A stretch of 64,000 bases of DNA, from contig AP031355.1 of assembly GCA_037833965.1 (NCBI GenBank), forward strand, positions 4,055,501 to 4,119,500. Direction: 5' to 3'. The notes beneath the pieces are model-generated. The model was not told the origin of the DNA and did no database searches. It saw only the letters and a list, made by a program, of their open reading frames with translations. The DNA is from Marchantia polymorpha subsp. ruderalis. Taxonomy: Eukaryota > Streptophyta > Marchantiopsida > Marchantiales > Marchantiaceae. Position 1 is the stretch's first letter. Each line of letters begins with the position of its first letter. The position numbers and the translations under genes are program-made. Positions 54,850 to 64,000 of the stretch are shown here, one piece after another.

Positions 54850-57800
54850 GTGGTACCCCACTTTTGGCAATTTTGAGGAAATTAAAACATTTTTGGAAAA
54901 CTGTACCCTGGCAGCATTGTAAATAGCCTTCGGTACATCAAAACAGAGTGAATCCGGAAGATCGCGGGGATTCTCGAGGGATCTTGTAGAATCTGGGATT
55001 TGGGGTGCCGCAGTAAGGACAGGCACCACCCTCCCTGCGAGCTCTTCAGTTAGGATCTCTACGGCGCAAGGCGCAAAACCCGCCTTCGGAGGTTGCGTCC
55101 GCGGCTGTAGGGAAACCCCCGTAATTAGGTCAACCCTCGGGCGCCTTGACCAAGTTAGGATCCCGTTGGAAAGAGCTCGACGCGCTGATTCTAACGAGCC
55201 CAAGAACGCTTGGAACGGATGAAGACTTAGGGAGTTATCGCTACTGGAAGAAACGGAGGCGGTCGCCTACGGCGGAAGGAGTTCGCCACCGGCGCGAATT
55301 CCGCCTACGCGGAAGGGGGAATCAAGTTTTGTCCTATGCGCGGACGAAGGCGTTCGCCTGTGCACAGGCGAAGTAGGGTTAGGGAAGGCGCGAAGTCCGC
55401 CTACGCACAGGCGTTCGCCTGTGCACAGGCACTTCGGCGTCGGCGGAAAGTCCGCCTTGGGCCCTAGAAATGCGCCTTGTGAGGTAGAAAGTGTACGGCG
55501 CCTTCCACGCCAGCGCGGCGCCGCGTGCGTCGGAAGACCGCCAGAGTAATCCAATCGGTACGGACCATGCGGACGGCACGGGTGGATGCGCTCTTGGACG
55601 GACGGAGTTGCGGCGGCGGAAGCGCCGACGGAGAGACAAGGAACGGACAGACTGGACGGAGACGGCTGACCACGGTCAACGCCTTCCGCGCCAGCGCAGC
55701 GCCGCGGACGGAATTCGCCTGCGCCCAGGCGGACGCCTGTGCACAGGAGGATGTTCAAGTTCCGCGCCGGCGAAGGATCCGCCGAGGCTCCTGCCTGCGC
55801 ACAGGCAGGAGTTGAATTTTTGTCCGACATGCGGACACACGCGTCAAGGCAGAAGGAGATTGGCCGAGGGACGGTACGAACAAGTGTACCGCGCAAGGCG
55901 GAAAACTCGTCTTCGGCGCTACGCCCCCATGTCCGCAGGGTGACACGCTCGCGGAGTTCAAATCCGCCAATTCGAGCGTGAGAGTTTAATCGACGACGGC
56001 GGAGCGTGAAGCCGCGCGTGAGAGCGAAGACCGTTCCAGCGTACAGCCGGCGCGGCCATCAAGTGAGACGTTCTTCACGACCAAGAGCCGACCATGACCT
56101 TCGACCGGGCGGCGGAGAACGTCCCATTCTTGAATTCGCGATTCCAATCTCTTGTGCGCGCTGCGCGCATCCATCTGCTGGCTGCGGAACACTCTCGACG
56201 TCGTCGCACAGGAGATTTCTTGTTGATTGAGGGAGAAGTGAGTGCGCGAGATTTGGAATTGAGAGCGATTAGAGTTTGCCGAGAGAGAAAGAAACGCGGG
56301 CGGGGCGGAAGTAGAATGAGCGGGCGAGCGAACCCCAGAAACGCAATGACGAGACCGAGCAGATTGCGGATGGTGCCACTTCGCCTGCCGCAGAACGGGC
56401 TGCGCGCTTTCGAGGAGCGCTTAATAGCAAGAAAGCTCGATTTCTTGCTATGGGGATGGAATTACATCTGTGCGAACATGGTGCGCGAGTGGCTAGAGCC
56501 ACAGGGACCACCCTCGCGCGGATTGCGTCCGCATGTTGACCGGTGGACAGTTCAAGATTGGGCGCAGGCGTGGGGAAGATGTGCTGGCATGCCAGGGCAT
56601 CTCCTTTTCGACAGTGAGAGCATCAAGGTGACCAAGCAAGAAGAGGCGCAATTTGTGGAGCTGTTCAAGACCGGGAGGTCTACCAAGAATGGGTACAGGA
56701 CCCGTGATTACAAGGATCGATTTCGCCGGACCTTGTCCGCGGCGCTGATGCAATTACTGCAGCCGCACCGCGCCTGCTACATCACATTGTGGCAGGTCTC
56801 TTTTGTGGAGTGCGTCATCGAGGGAACTCCAATTCACTGGGCGAGCATCCTGCACAGGGTGATGCGACAGCACGCGTTTGAGGAGAAGGGGGGAACTCTA
56901 AACCATCTTTCTCCTTTCCTCATCAATTTTTATCGACAGCGGAATTGTTTGACAGCGGCGGAGCTTGAACATTTTCCGCCATTGTCCATCGACCATCCCG
57001 GGAAGTATGTGCGGGAGAACGAGGTCGACACTGATGCAGAGGAGTCACCGACTTCTACCCCATCAAGACGGAGGGACGAAGGGAGACACACTCCTGCAGC
57101 GCGAGTGCCGCGGAAGCGGCGATGGAGGGAAGAGTCTGAAGAGGAGCAGCATCAAGAACCCTCTGCTCCCATTCGACCGCGGCCGCTGTGCGAGCCATAC
57201 AGTCGGCCGAAGCAGAAGGCACGCAGACTGGTGTTGCCAGCTGACAGTGCAGACACGGCGACAATTGCGACGGAGATAGGAAGTGCGTCGCCAGAGAGGC
57301 ATGAGGAAGCGCGGACGACCGCAGGAGCGACGGGCCACGCTGCAACCTCGACGGGAGAGAGGCCGCCTACAGGCCAAGGGCCTCCGGAGTTACCACGTGC
57401 GATGCGGACGGATGTTCCGTTTGCGCACAGGCGAACCTCCGCGGACGGACGAGCCTCCGCGGACCGGCGAACACAAGTGGACGTGGATCTACGCTTACGC
57501 GTGGGAAGGAGCAGTCCGCCTATGCACAGGCGCTCACCTGTGCACAGGTCGCCTTTGCACAGGACACCTCCACACGTGCCGCCTGTGCACAGGCAAGAAT
57601 CACCCCCGTTCCAACGTAGGAAGGGGAAGGAGCCGGCGGAAGAACCGCCTACGAGACACCGGCCCTCGGGGCCAGACCCTCCGGCGCACCACGCGCCGCA
57701 ATTTGCGCCTTCGGCGCCAGGGCCTTCGAGCCGAGGAGATACGAGCAGAGAGCGTGCGGAGGCCGCACCATCGGCGGGAAGTCCGCCGATAGATGCGCCT

Positions 57801-60240
57801 TCGGCGGTAGGGCCTATAGGCCAAGGAACATCGGGCGTGCGGCCCCCGGCCATGTCGCCTTCGGCGATAGATGTCCGCGGCGCTACGCCTGCGGCGGACA
57901 AGGCGCCGGCAAATGCGCCTGCGCACGGGCCGGGCACAGCCCCCACGGACCGATCAAGGGAGCAACAGACGGAGGAGCGGAGTGACTGTCCGCGGGATGA
58001 AATCTCGATGCGCGATGCGCAATCAAACCCCGCGCAGCCACCCTCCGCTCGATCGCCTTCGGCGACGGACGACGGCGACAGAGAGGATGTGGTAGACCCT
58101 CAACAAGCGAGAGACGGGGATGCCGCACGGGTACATTCGCCTTCCGCCTTAGACATTTTGGCGACGAGCAGCGAGGCTGCAGCCGTGCCTTCGCAGGCAG
58201 CACACGTCGAGGACGTGCAGCCCCACTCGGGGCAGTCGCCGACGCAATCAATGGCGACTGAAATTCTCCACTCGGATGATGACGACGGAGGTTCCACGGA
58301 AGAAATGTCAGGAGCAGAAGACACCGAGGAGGAGGAGGAGGAAATTGTTGGAGCGCCGGCGGCGGCGCTCTCTGAGCAGGTGATTCCGTTGTTGCGGTAC
58401 TTGGATCGCAAGGTCGATAAATACGCCGACCCACTCCAGCCGGGATCTTACATCGAGTTAGTGCGCAGGCGGACTCGCACTAAAGTCCACACCAGCAAGC
58501 TATTAGCTAGAGTGGACCAGGAGTTGAAGGACTTGAAGGAGAAGCATGCGTGCTTGTGGGGTCAGTACAAGCTTAATCAGAAGTTCTACAAGCACACCGA
58601 GAAGATGAAGGATGAGAAACTGGGCGAGCTCACCAAGGAGCAGGTGAAGGTCAAGGAAGCACTCGATTCTGAGCAGGCCCAGAATCGGATTTTGTCAGAG
58701 GAGCTCGTGCGACAGACGCGGTTGTTGGAACAATGTCAGCTCGCACGGCAGGCGGATGAAGAGTTAATCCACAGGTTACAGTCAGAGTGTGGCGAATTGA
58801 GAGCGCAACGTGCTGAAGCCGAATCGCAATTAGTGATGATTGAAGAGGATCGCAGGAAGGAGGCGGATCGCACGAAGGTGGAGACGGCGAGGCGAGTCGC
58901 CCACTGTCTCAAGGGCTACGCCCACTGGGAAGTGAAGGCGCAGGAGAAACTCACACTGCGTGAGTTTGAATTGCGCGCAGCCGGGTTGTTGTCAGGCGAC
59001 AGTAGGAGTCGGCGGAAGGTAGCAAAGAAGCTCGAAGCCTTTCTGTCGAAGGCACAGGATACCATGTCCGCCCTCGAAGGGGAGGTGTCCGCGGCGTTGC
59101 AGCGGTTGGGACTGCGCAGTCGAGCGGAAGATTGGCAGGGTAGGGAGTTAGTGCGCGGCAGTCGGCCGCGCAGGAGACGTAGTACAGGTTCCGCGGAGTG
59201 TAGTGTAGCGTGGTTCCGTGCAGGCGTGTAGCGTAGTGCAGTGTAGTGTTAGGTAGGACTTAGAAGGTATAAAATAGTTCCAGGCGTTTTGCCTGGGGTT
59301 CTTTCCCATCAGAAGTGCAGATCAGGAACCCATTTCCTTTGCGTGTTTGTGTCCTTGAGTTCTGTCACCACGCACGAGGAGTTACAACTTAGCGTTCCGC
59401 ATTTTGTAGCTGAAGGCCTTCGGCCGAATGTTCAGAGCTAGTACATTGGTTAGAGACTTGAGTAGTTCGGATCTGCACCTGCGGGTGACTGCCGATGCTC
59501 AGAGCCAGTGACTAGTTAGATACTTGAACAGTTTCGCCCCTACACCTTCGAGTGTTTCTTTCTGATTGTACTCCTTGGGATTTTTCCCCTGAATGCCAAA
59601 GTGAAGTTTTGCTACTTCGTGTAAGCCTTGGTTGTAAATTCAGGTTATGCTGCAGCAGGTGCCTTGAGGGTAACCCCTGTAGTATTTCTGGGAATGACAA
59701 GTGCCTGAGAATTCAAACTCTTCAATAGACTGTTGTTGTGTTACTGGAATGTTTCACAGTGAGTCCTTCAGTGCGGACCTGTGTTCTCTGCGCGTTTTGT
59801 GAGTTGAGAGTGTTGTTCACCGCGTCTGAGTGACTTCGATCCGAAGTAGGTAGTCCAAACCGGGTTTCCTACACTAGCAGCAAGCTAGTGGAAGTGTTGT
59901 AAAAGCCGGAGTTGGAAGTCACTGCCCGCAGCTTTGCCGAGTGTACTCTTGAGAGACTTTCCCCCTGAAATCTTGAGTAGAGGTCCTAACGGATCTCTGG
60001 GTTGTGTTTCTGTAGTTTCAGGTGTGTGTGTGTGTGTGTGTGTTACGCTGCACTGTGCGACCTCCGAGTGCGCTCCGAGTGGACACTTGCAGTATTTCTG
60101 GGGGTGACAGTCGCCTGAGAATTCAAACTCATCAATAGTCTGTTAAACGTGACACTTTGTACCCTGTGTGTTCCTCTGTCCCTATGGGTTCGACCTTTCT
60201 ACCACTATATTGCAGTTTTAGCCTTTAGTGGGTTATTACA
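54850..60240 (+). repeat. Complete B LTR forming the left part of B5 (5,391 bp)
   Basis: TG...CA ends, TATA box TATAAAA at 59268-59274, (GT)n tract 60022-60043. Its first 3.26 kb is the left arm of the inverted repeat; the loop runs 58113-60252. Confidence 0.93.
56346..59231 (+). CDS. LTR-encoded ORF3 protein, family B (B5 copy, intact)
   Basis: 961 aa from the conserved start context (open upstream to 56094, 1045 codons). Same layout as the B2 copy: conserved Trp-rich helical region, NLS-like RVPRKRRW, PVHR/APSA low-complexity middle, Glu run, LLRYLDRK block, coiled coil, KGYAHWE, basic tail RRRRSTGSAEC. Copy-specific changes include AQAWGRC for AQALGRC, PPMHRR for PPVHRR and ELIHRL for ELIRRL. 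Still open in full, though it sits in a defective structure; whether it is expressed depends on sequences in the LTR upstream. Confidence 0.75.
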   Translation: MTRPSRLRMVPLRLPQNGLRAFEERLIARKLDFLLWGWNYICANMVREWLEPQGPPSRGLRPHVDRWTVQDWAQAWGRCAGMPGHLLFDSESIKVTKQEEAQFVELFKTGRSTKNGYRTRDYKDRFRRTLSAALMQLLQPHRACYITLWQVSFVECVIEGTPIHWASILHRVMRQHAFEEKGGTLNHLSPFLINFYRQRNCLTAAELEHFPPLSIDHPGKYVRENEVDTDAEESPTSTPSRRRDEGRHTPAARVPRKRRWREESEEEQHQEPSAPIRPRPLCEPYSRPKQKARRLVLPADSADTATIATEIGSASPERHEEARTTAGATGHAATSTGERPPTGQGPPELPRAMRTDVPFAHRRTSADGRASADRRTQVDVDLRLRVGRSSPPMHRRSPVHRSPLHRTPPHVPPVHRQESPPFQRRKGKEPAEEPPTRHRPSGPDPPAHHAPQFAPSAPGPSSRGDTSRERAEAAPSAGSPPIDAPSAVGPIGQGTSGVRPPAMSPSAIDVRGATPAADKAPANAPAHGPGTAPTDRSREQQTEERSDCPRDEISMRDAQSNPAQPPSARSPSATDDGDREDVVDPQQARDGDAARVHSPSALDILATSSEAAAVPSQAAHVEDVQPHSGQSPTQSMATEILHSDDDDGGSTEEMSGAEDTEEEEEEIVGAPAAALSEQVIPLLRYLDRKVDKYADPLQPGSYIELVRRRTRTKVHTSKLLARVDQELKDLKEKHACLWGQYKLNQKFYKHTEKMKDEKLGELTKEQVKVKEALDSEQAQNRILSEELVRQTRLLEQCQLARQADEELIHRLQSECGELRAQRAEAESQLVMIEEDRRKEADRTKVETARRVAHCLKGYAHWEVKAQEKLTLREFELRAAGLLSGDSRSRRKVAKKLEAFLSKAQDTMSALEGEVSAALQRLGLRSRAEDWQGRELVRGSRPRRRRSTGSAECSVAWFRAGV

Positions 60241-60252
60241 TAAGAAGCCGAC

Positions 60253-62019
60253 TCTCGCTTGTTGAGGGTCTACCACATCCTCTCTGTCGCCGTCGTCCGT
60301 CGCCGAAGGCGATCGAGCGGAGGGTGGCTGCGCGGGGTTTGATTGCGCATCGCGCATCGAGATTTCATCCCGCGGACAGTCACTCCGCTCCTCCGTCTGT
60401 TGCTCCCTTGATCGGTCCGTGGGGGCTGTGCCCGGCCCGTGCGCAGGCGCATTTGCCGGCGCCTTGTCCGCCGCAGGCGTAGCGCCGCGGACATCTATCG
60501 CCGAAGGCGACATGGCCGGGGGCCGCACGCCCGATGTTCCTTGGCCTATAGGCCCTACCGCCGAAGGCGCATCTATCGGCGGACTTCCCGCCGATGGTGC
60601 GGCCTCCGCACGCTCTCTGCTCGTATCTCCTCGGCTCGAAGGCCCTGGCGCCGAAGGCGCAAATTGCGGCGCGTGGTGCGCCGGAGGGTCTGGCCCCGAG
60701 GGCCGGTGTCTCGTAGGCGGTTCTTCCGCCGGCTCCTTCCCCTTCCTACGTTGGAACGGGGGTGATTCTTGCCTGTGCACAGGCGGCACGTGTGGAGGTG
60801 TCCTGTGCACAGGCGACCTGTGCACAGGTGAGCGCCTGTGCACAGGCGGACTGCTCCTTCCCACGCGTAAGCGTAGATCCACGTCCACTTGTGTTCGCCG
60901 GTCCGCGGAGGCTCGTCCGTCCGCGGAGGTTCGCCTGTGCGCAAACGGAACATCCGTCCGCATCGCACGTGGTAACTCCGGAGGCCCTTGGCCCGTAGGC
61001 GGCCTCTCTCCCGTCGAGGTTGCAGCGTGGCCCGTCGCTCCTGCGGTCGTCCGCGCTTCCTCATGCCTCTCTGGCGACGCACTTCCTATCTCCGTCGCAA
61101 TTGTCGCCGTGTCTGCACTGTCAGCTCGCAACACCAGTCTGCGTGCCTTCTGCTTCGGCCGACTGTATGGCTCGCACAGCGGCCGCGGTCGAATGGGAGC
61201 AGAGGGTTCTTGATGCTGCTCCTCTTCAGACTCTTCCCTCCATCGCCGCTTCCGCGGCACTCGCGCTGCAGGAGTGTGTCTCCCTTCGTCCCTCCGTCTT
61301 GATGGGGTAGAAGTCGGTGACTCCTCTGCATCAGTGTCGACCTCGTTCTCCCGCACATACTTCCCGGGATGGTCGATGGACAATGGCGGAAAATGTTCAA
61401 GCTCCGCCGCTGTCAAACAATTCCGCTGTCGATAAAAATTGATGAGGAAAGGAGAAAGATGGTTTAGAGTTCCCCCCTTCTCCTCAAACGCGTGCTGTCG
61501 CATCACCCTGTGCAGGATGCTCGCCCAGTGAATTGGAGTTCCCTCGATGACGCACTCCACAAAAGAGACCTGCCACAATGTGATGTAGCAGGCGCGGTGC
61601 GGCTGCAGTAATTGCATCAGCGCCGCGGACAAGGTCCGGCGAAATCGATCCTTGTAATCACGGGTCCTGTACCCATTCTTGGTAGACCTCCCGGTCTTGA
61701 ACAGCTCCACAAATTGCGCCTCTTCTTGCTTGGTCACCTTGATGCTCTCACTGTCGAAAAGGAGATGCCCTGGCATGCCAGCACATCTTCCCAACGCCTG
61801 CGCCCAATCTTGAACTGTCCACCGGTCAACATGCGGACGCAATCCGCGCGAGGGTGGTCCCTGTGGCTCTAGCCACTCGCGCACCATGTTCGCACAGATG
61901 TAATTCCATCCCCATAGCAAGAAATCGAGCTTTCTTGCTATTAAGCGCTCCTCGAAAGCGCGCAGCCCGTTCTGCGGCAGGCGAAGTGGCACCATCCGCA
62001 ATCTGCTCGGTCTCGTCAT
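60253..62019 (-). pseudogene. ORF3 fragment in the inverted arm of B5
   Basis: Reverse-strand copy of the N-terminal and low-complexity part of ORF3 (start Met at 62019, or 62271 for the long frame), truncated at the B5 junction at 60253 after residues SATDDGDREDVVDPQQAR; the frame then runs into LTR-end sequence up to 60205. The coiled coil and tail are missing. Small differences from the other arm (for example LRADSAD against LPADSAD) are present. Confidence 0.88.
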
Positions 62020-63521
62020 TGCGTTTCTGGGGTTCGCTCGCCCGCTCATTCTACTTCCGCCCCGCCCGCGTTTCTTTCTCTCTCGGCAAACTCTAATCGC
62101 TCTCAATTCCAAATCTCGCGCACTCACTTCTCCCTCAATCAACAAGAAATCTCCTGTGCGACGACGTCGAGAGTGTTCCGCAGCCAGCAGATGGATGCGC
62201 GCAGCGCGCACAAGAGATTGGAATCGCGAATTCAAGAATGGGACGTTCTCCGCCGCCCGGTCGAAGGTCATGGTCGGCTCTTGGTCGTGAAGAACGTCTC
62301 ACTTGATGGCCGCGCCGGCTGTACGCTGGAACGGTCTTCGCTCTCACGCGCGGCTTCACGCTCCGCCGTCGTCGATTAAACTCTCACGCTCGAATTGGCG
62401 GATTTGAACTCCGCGAGCGTGTCACCCTGCGGACATGGGGGCGTAGCGCCGAAGACGAGTTTTCCGCCTTGCGCGGTACACTTGTTCGTACCGTCCCTCG
62501 GCCAATCTCCTTCTGCCTTGACGCGTGTGTCCGCATGTCGGACAAAAATTCAACTCCTGCCTGTGCGCAGGCAGGAGCCTCGGCGGATCCTTCGCCGGCG
62601 CGGAACTTGAACATCCTCCTGTGCACAGGCGTCCGCCTGGGCGCAGGCGAATTCCGTCCGCGGCGCTGCGCTGGCGCGGAAGGCGTTGACCGTGGTCAGC
62701 CGTCTCCGTCCAGTCTGTCCGTTCCTTGTCTCTCCGTCGGCGCTTCCGCCGCCGCAACTCCGTCCGTCCAAGAGCGCATCCACCCGTGCCGTCCGCATGG
62801 TCCGTACCGATTGGATTACTCTGGCGGTCTTCCGACGTACGCGGCGCCGCGCTGGCGCGGAAGGCGCCGTACACTTTCTACCTCACAAGGCGCATTTCTA
62901 GGGCCCAAGGCGGACTTTCCGCCGACGCCGAAGTGCCTGTGCACAGGCGAACGCCTGTGCGTAGGCGGACTTCGCGCCTTCCCTAACCCTACTTCGCCTG
63001 TGCACAGGCGAACGCCTTCGTCCGCGCATAGGACAAAACTTGATTCCCCCTTCCGCGTAGGCGGAATTCGCGCCGGTGGCGAACTCCTTCCGCCGTAGGC
63101 GACCGCCTCCGTTTCTTCCAGTAGCGATAACTCCCTAAGTCTTCATCCGTTCCAAGCGTTCTTGGGCTCGTTAGAATCAGCGCGTCGAGCTCTTTCCAAC
63201 GGGACCCTAACTTGGTCAAGGCGCCCGAGGGTTGACCTAATTACGGGGGTTTCCCTACAGCCGCGGACGCAACCTCCGAAGGCGGGTTTTGCGCCTTGCG
63301 CCGTAGAGATCCTAACTGCAGAGCTCGCAGGGAGGGTGGTGCCTGTCCTTACTGCGGCACCCCAAATCCCAGATTCTACAAGATCCCTCGAGAATCCCCG
63401 CGATCTTCCGGATTCACTCTGTTTTGATGTACCGAAGGCTATTTACAATGCTGCCAGGGTACAATTTTCCAAAAATGTTTTAATTTCCTCAAAATTGCCA
63501 AAAGTGGGGTACCACAATCTG

Positions 63522-64000
63522 CTAACCCTCCAGTGTCCCGAAGGCATGGATTTGGAACAGCGAACTGTCTTTATTCATAAGGTAGGCCCGTACCAACTCC
63601 AGCAGGGGGTTTTGTTCAAGAAGATGGCAGATGAGCGCTTATGCAGATGCCTGGAGGAATCAGAGGTACCAAGAATAGTGAGTGCGATGCATACAGAGGA
63701 GGCGGGTGGACACTATGCCACCAGGAACACGGTCACAAAGATCCTAAATGCGGGGTATTGGTGGCCGACCATGTTTAAGGATGTTCTCGATTACATCCGC
63801 AAGTGCGACAGTTGCCAGAGGACGGGGAGACCGACGCCTACAACACGCTGGCCCCTGACTCCCATCATGCCTCTAGCACCTTTCGAAAAGTGGGGTATTG
63901 ACTTTGTAGGGCCGATACAACCAGTGACTAGAAGTACACGAAGGCGCTACATTCTGGTAGCAACGGACTACGCCACCAAAATGGTAGAGGCCAGGGCCAC
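63522..64000 (+). pseudogene. Pol of B3, right part (integrase), continues past window
   Basis: Resumes the B3 pol frame after B5: TLQCPEGMD-type linker, the integrase zinc finger (HTEEAGGHYATRNT ... KCDSC, about 63690-63815) and the start of the catalytic core (WGIDFVGPIQ near 63894, LVATDYATKMVEA). The remaining catalytic Asp and Glu lie beyond 64000. Highly similar to element A. Confidence 0.93.

Larger units (their letters stand above)
54850..63516. mobile_element. B5: palindromic LTR structure inserted in B3 pol
   Basis: 8,667 bp between perfect target duplications ATCTG (54845-54849 and 63517-63521). It consists of a complete plus-strand B LTR (54850-60240), 12 bases of internal leader (60241-60252, TAAGAAGCCGAC), then an inverted copy (60253-63516) of the first 3,263 bp of the same LTR (54850-58112). 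Both outer ends are therefore the same U3 terminus, TGTGGTACCCC. There is no gag, pol or second complete LTR. The arms share private variants but also differ at a few bases. Confidence 0.93.
44903..64000 (+). mobile_element. B-family retrotransposon B3, left part, runs off the window
   Basis: 5' LTR 44903-50313, internal region from 50314, with primer site, gag-protease, leaky UAG and pol, the last split by B5 (54850-63516). Pol resumes at 63522 and reaches the window end within integrase; the polypurine tract and 3' LTR lie beyond 64000. The five bases before the LTR are AGTTG (44898-44902); the matching right target copy cannot be seen. Inserted in the NUA-like pseudogene. Gag-protease is open, so B3 was probably autonomous before B5 landed. 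Confidence 0.93.

Noticed and set aside
54850..54926. C-terminal 25 codons of the B3 pol frame
   Set aside because: They are LTR sequence of the inserted B5, not pol.

Overview
This window is nuclear DNA from a land plant. It holds a class III secretory peroxidase gene with GT-AG introns, two intronless germin-like (cupin) genes, and very long Ty3/gypsy LTR retrotransposons primed by a plant-type tRNA-Asp. A non-seed plant (bryophyte or lycophyte) is my best guess, from the style of the germin-like genes and the Athila/Tat-like elements; the sequence does not prove it.

Left part (1-14.8 kb): AT-rich gene territory. A four-exon peroxidase lies at 3520-5132. A germin-like gene has been duplicated in tandem together with its promoter and several kb of flank. 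The left copy (7831-8566) is decayed by a frameshift, a lost metal ligand, a lost cysteine and a missing TATA box. The right copy (11977-12705) looks functional.

Right part (14.8-64 kb): a GC-richer nest of retrotransposons of one superfamily in at least three families, here called A, B and C. Element A (15853-31382, target duplication TGAAC) is complete. Its two 4,870-bp LTRs differ at only one position that I can see, and it sits inside a 5'-truncated B-family LTR (14820-15852 plus 31388-31544). Next comes a B solo LTR (B1, 31607-42286, duplication ACATG) interrupted by a younger B solo LTR (B2, 33915-39314, duplication TAGGC). Then come a relic of a third family (C) joined to a decayed coiled-coil gene fragment resembling the nuclear-pore protein NUA/TPR (42315-44902), and the left part of a B element (B3, from 44903, running off the window). 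The pol gene of B3 is split by an inverted LTR structure (B5, 54850-63516, duplication ATCTG).

How the elements work: each internal region has a tRNA-Asp primer site, a 13-codon upstream ORF overlapping the gag start, a gag-protease ORF with three zinc knuckles, and a pol ORF (RT, RNase H, integrase). Pol follows in the same frame after a single UAG in the tobamovirus-type leaky context (UAG-CAA-CUA in A, UAG-CAA-UUA in B3). The most unusual trait is the LTR itself. At 4.9-5.4 kb it carries a long ORF of about 850-960 codons, upstream of the TATA box and therefore in U3. In genomic RNA this protein ('ORF3') would be encoded downstream of pol, in the position of env, nef or MMTV sag. It has a conserved N-terminal helical region, a basic NLS-like patch, a low-complexity middle, a coiled coil and a basic tail. 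I know of no assigned function for it.
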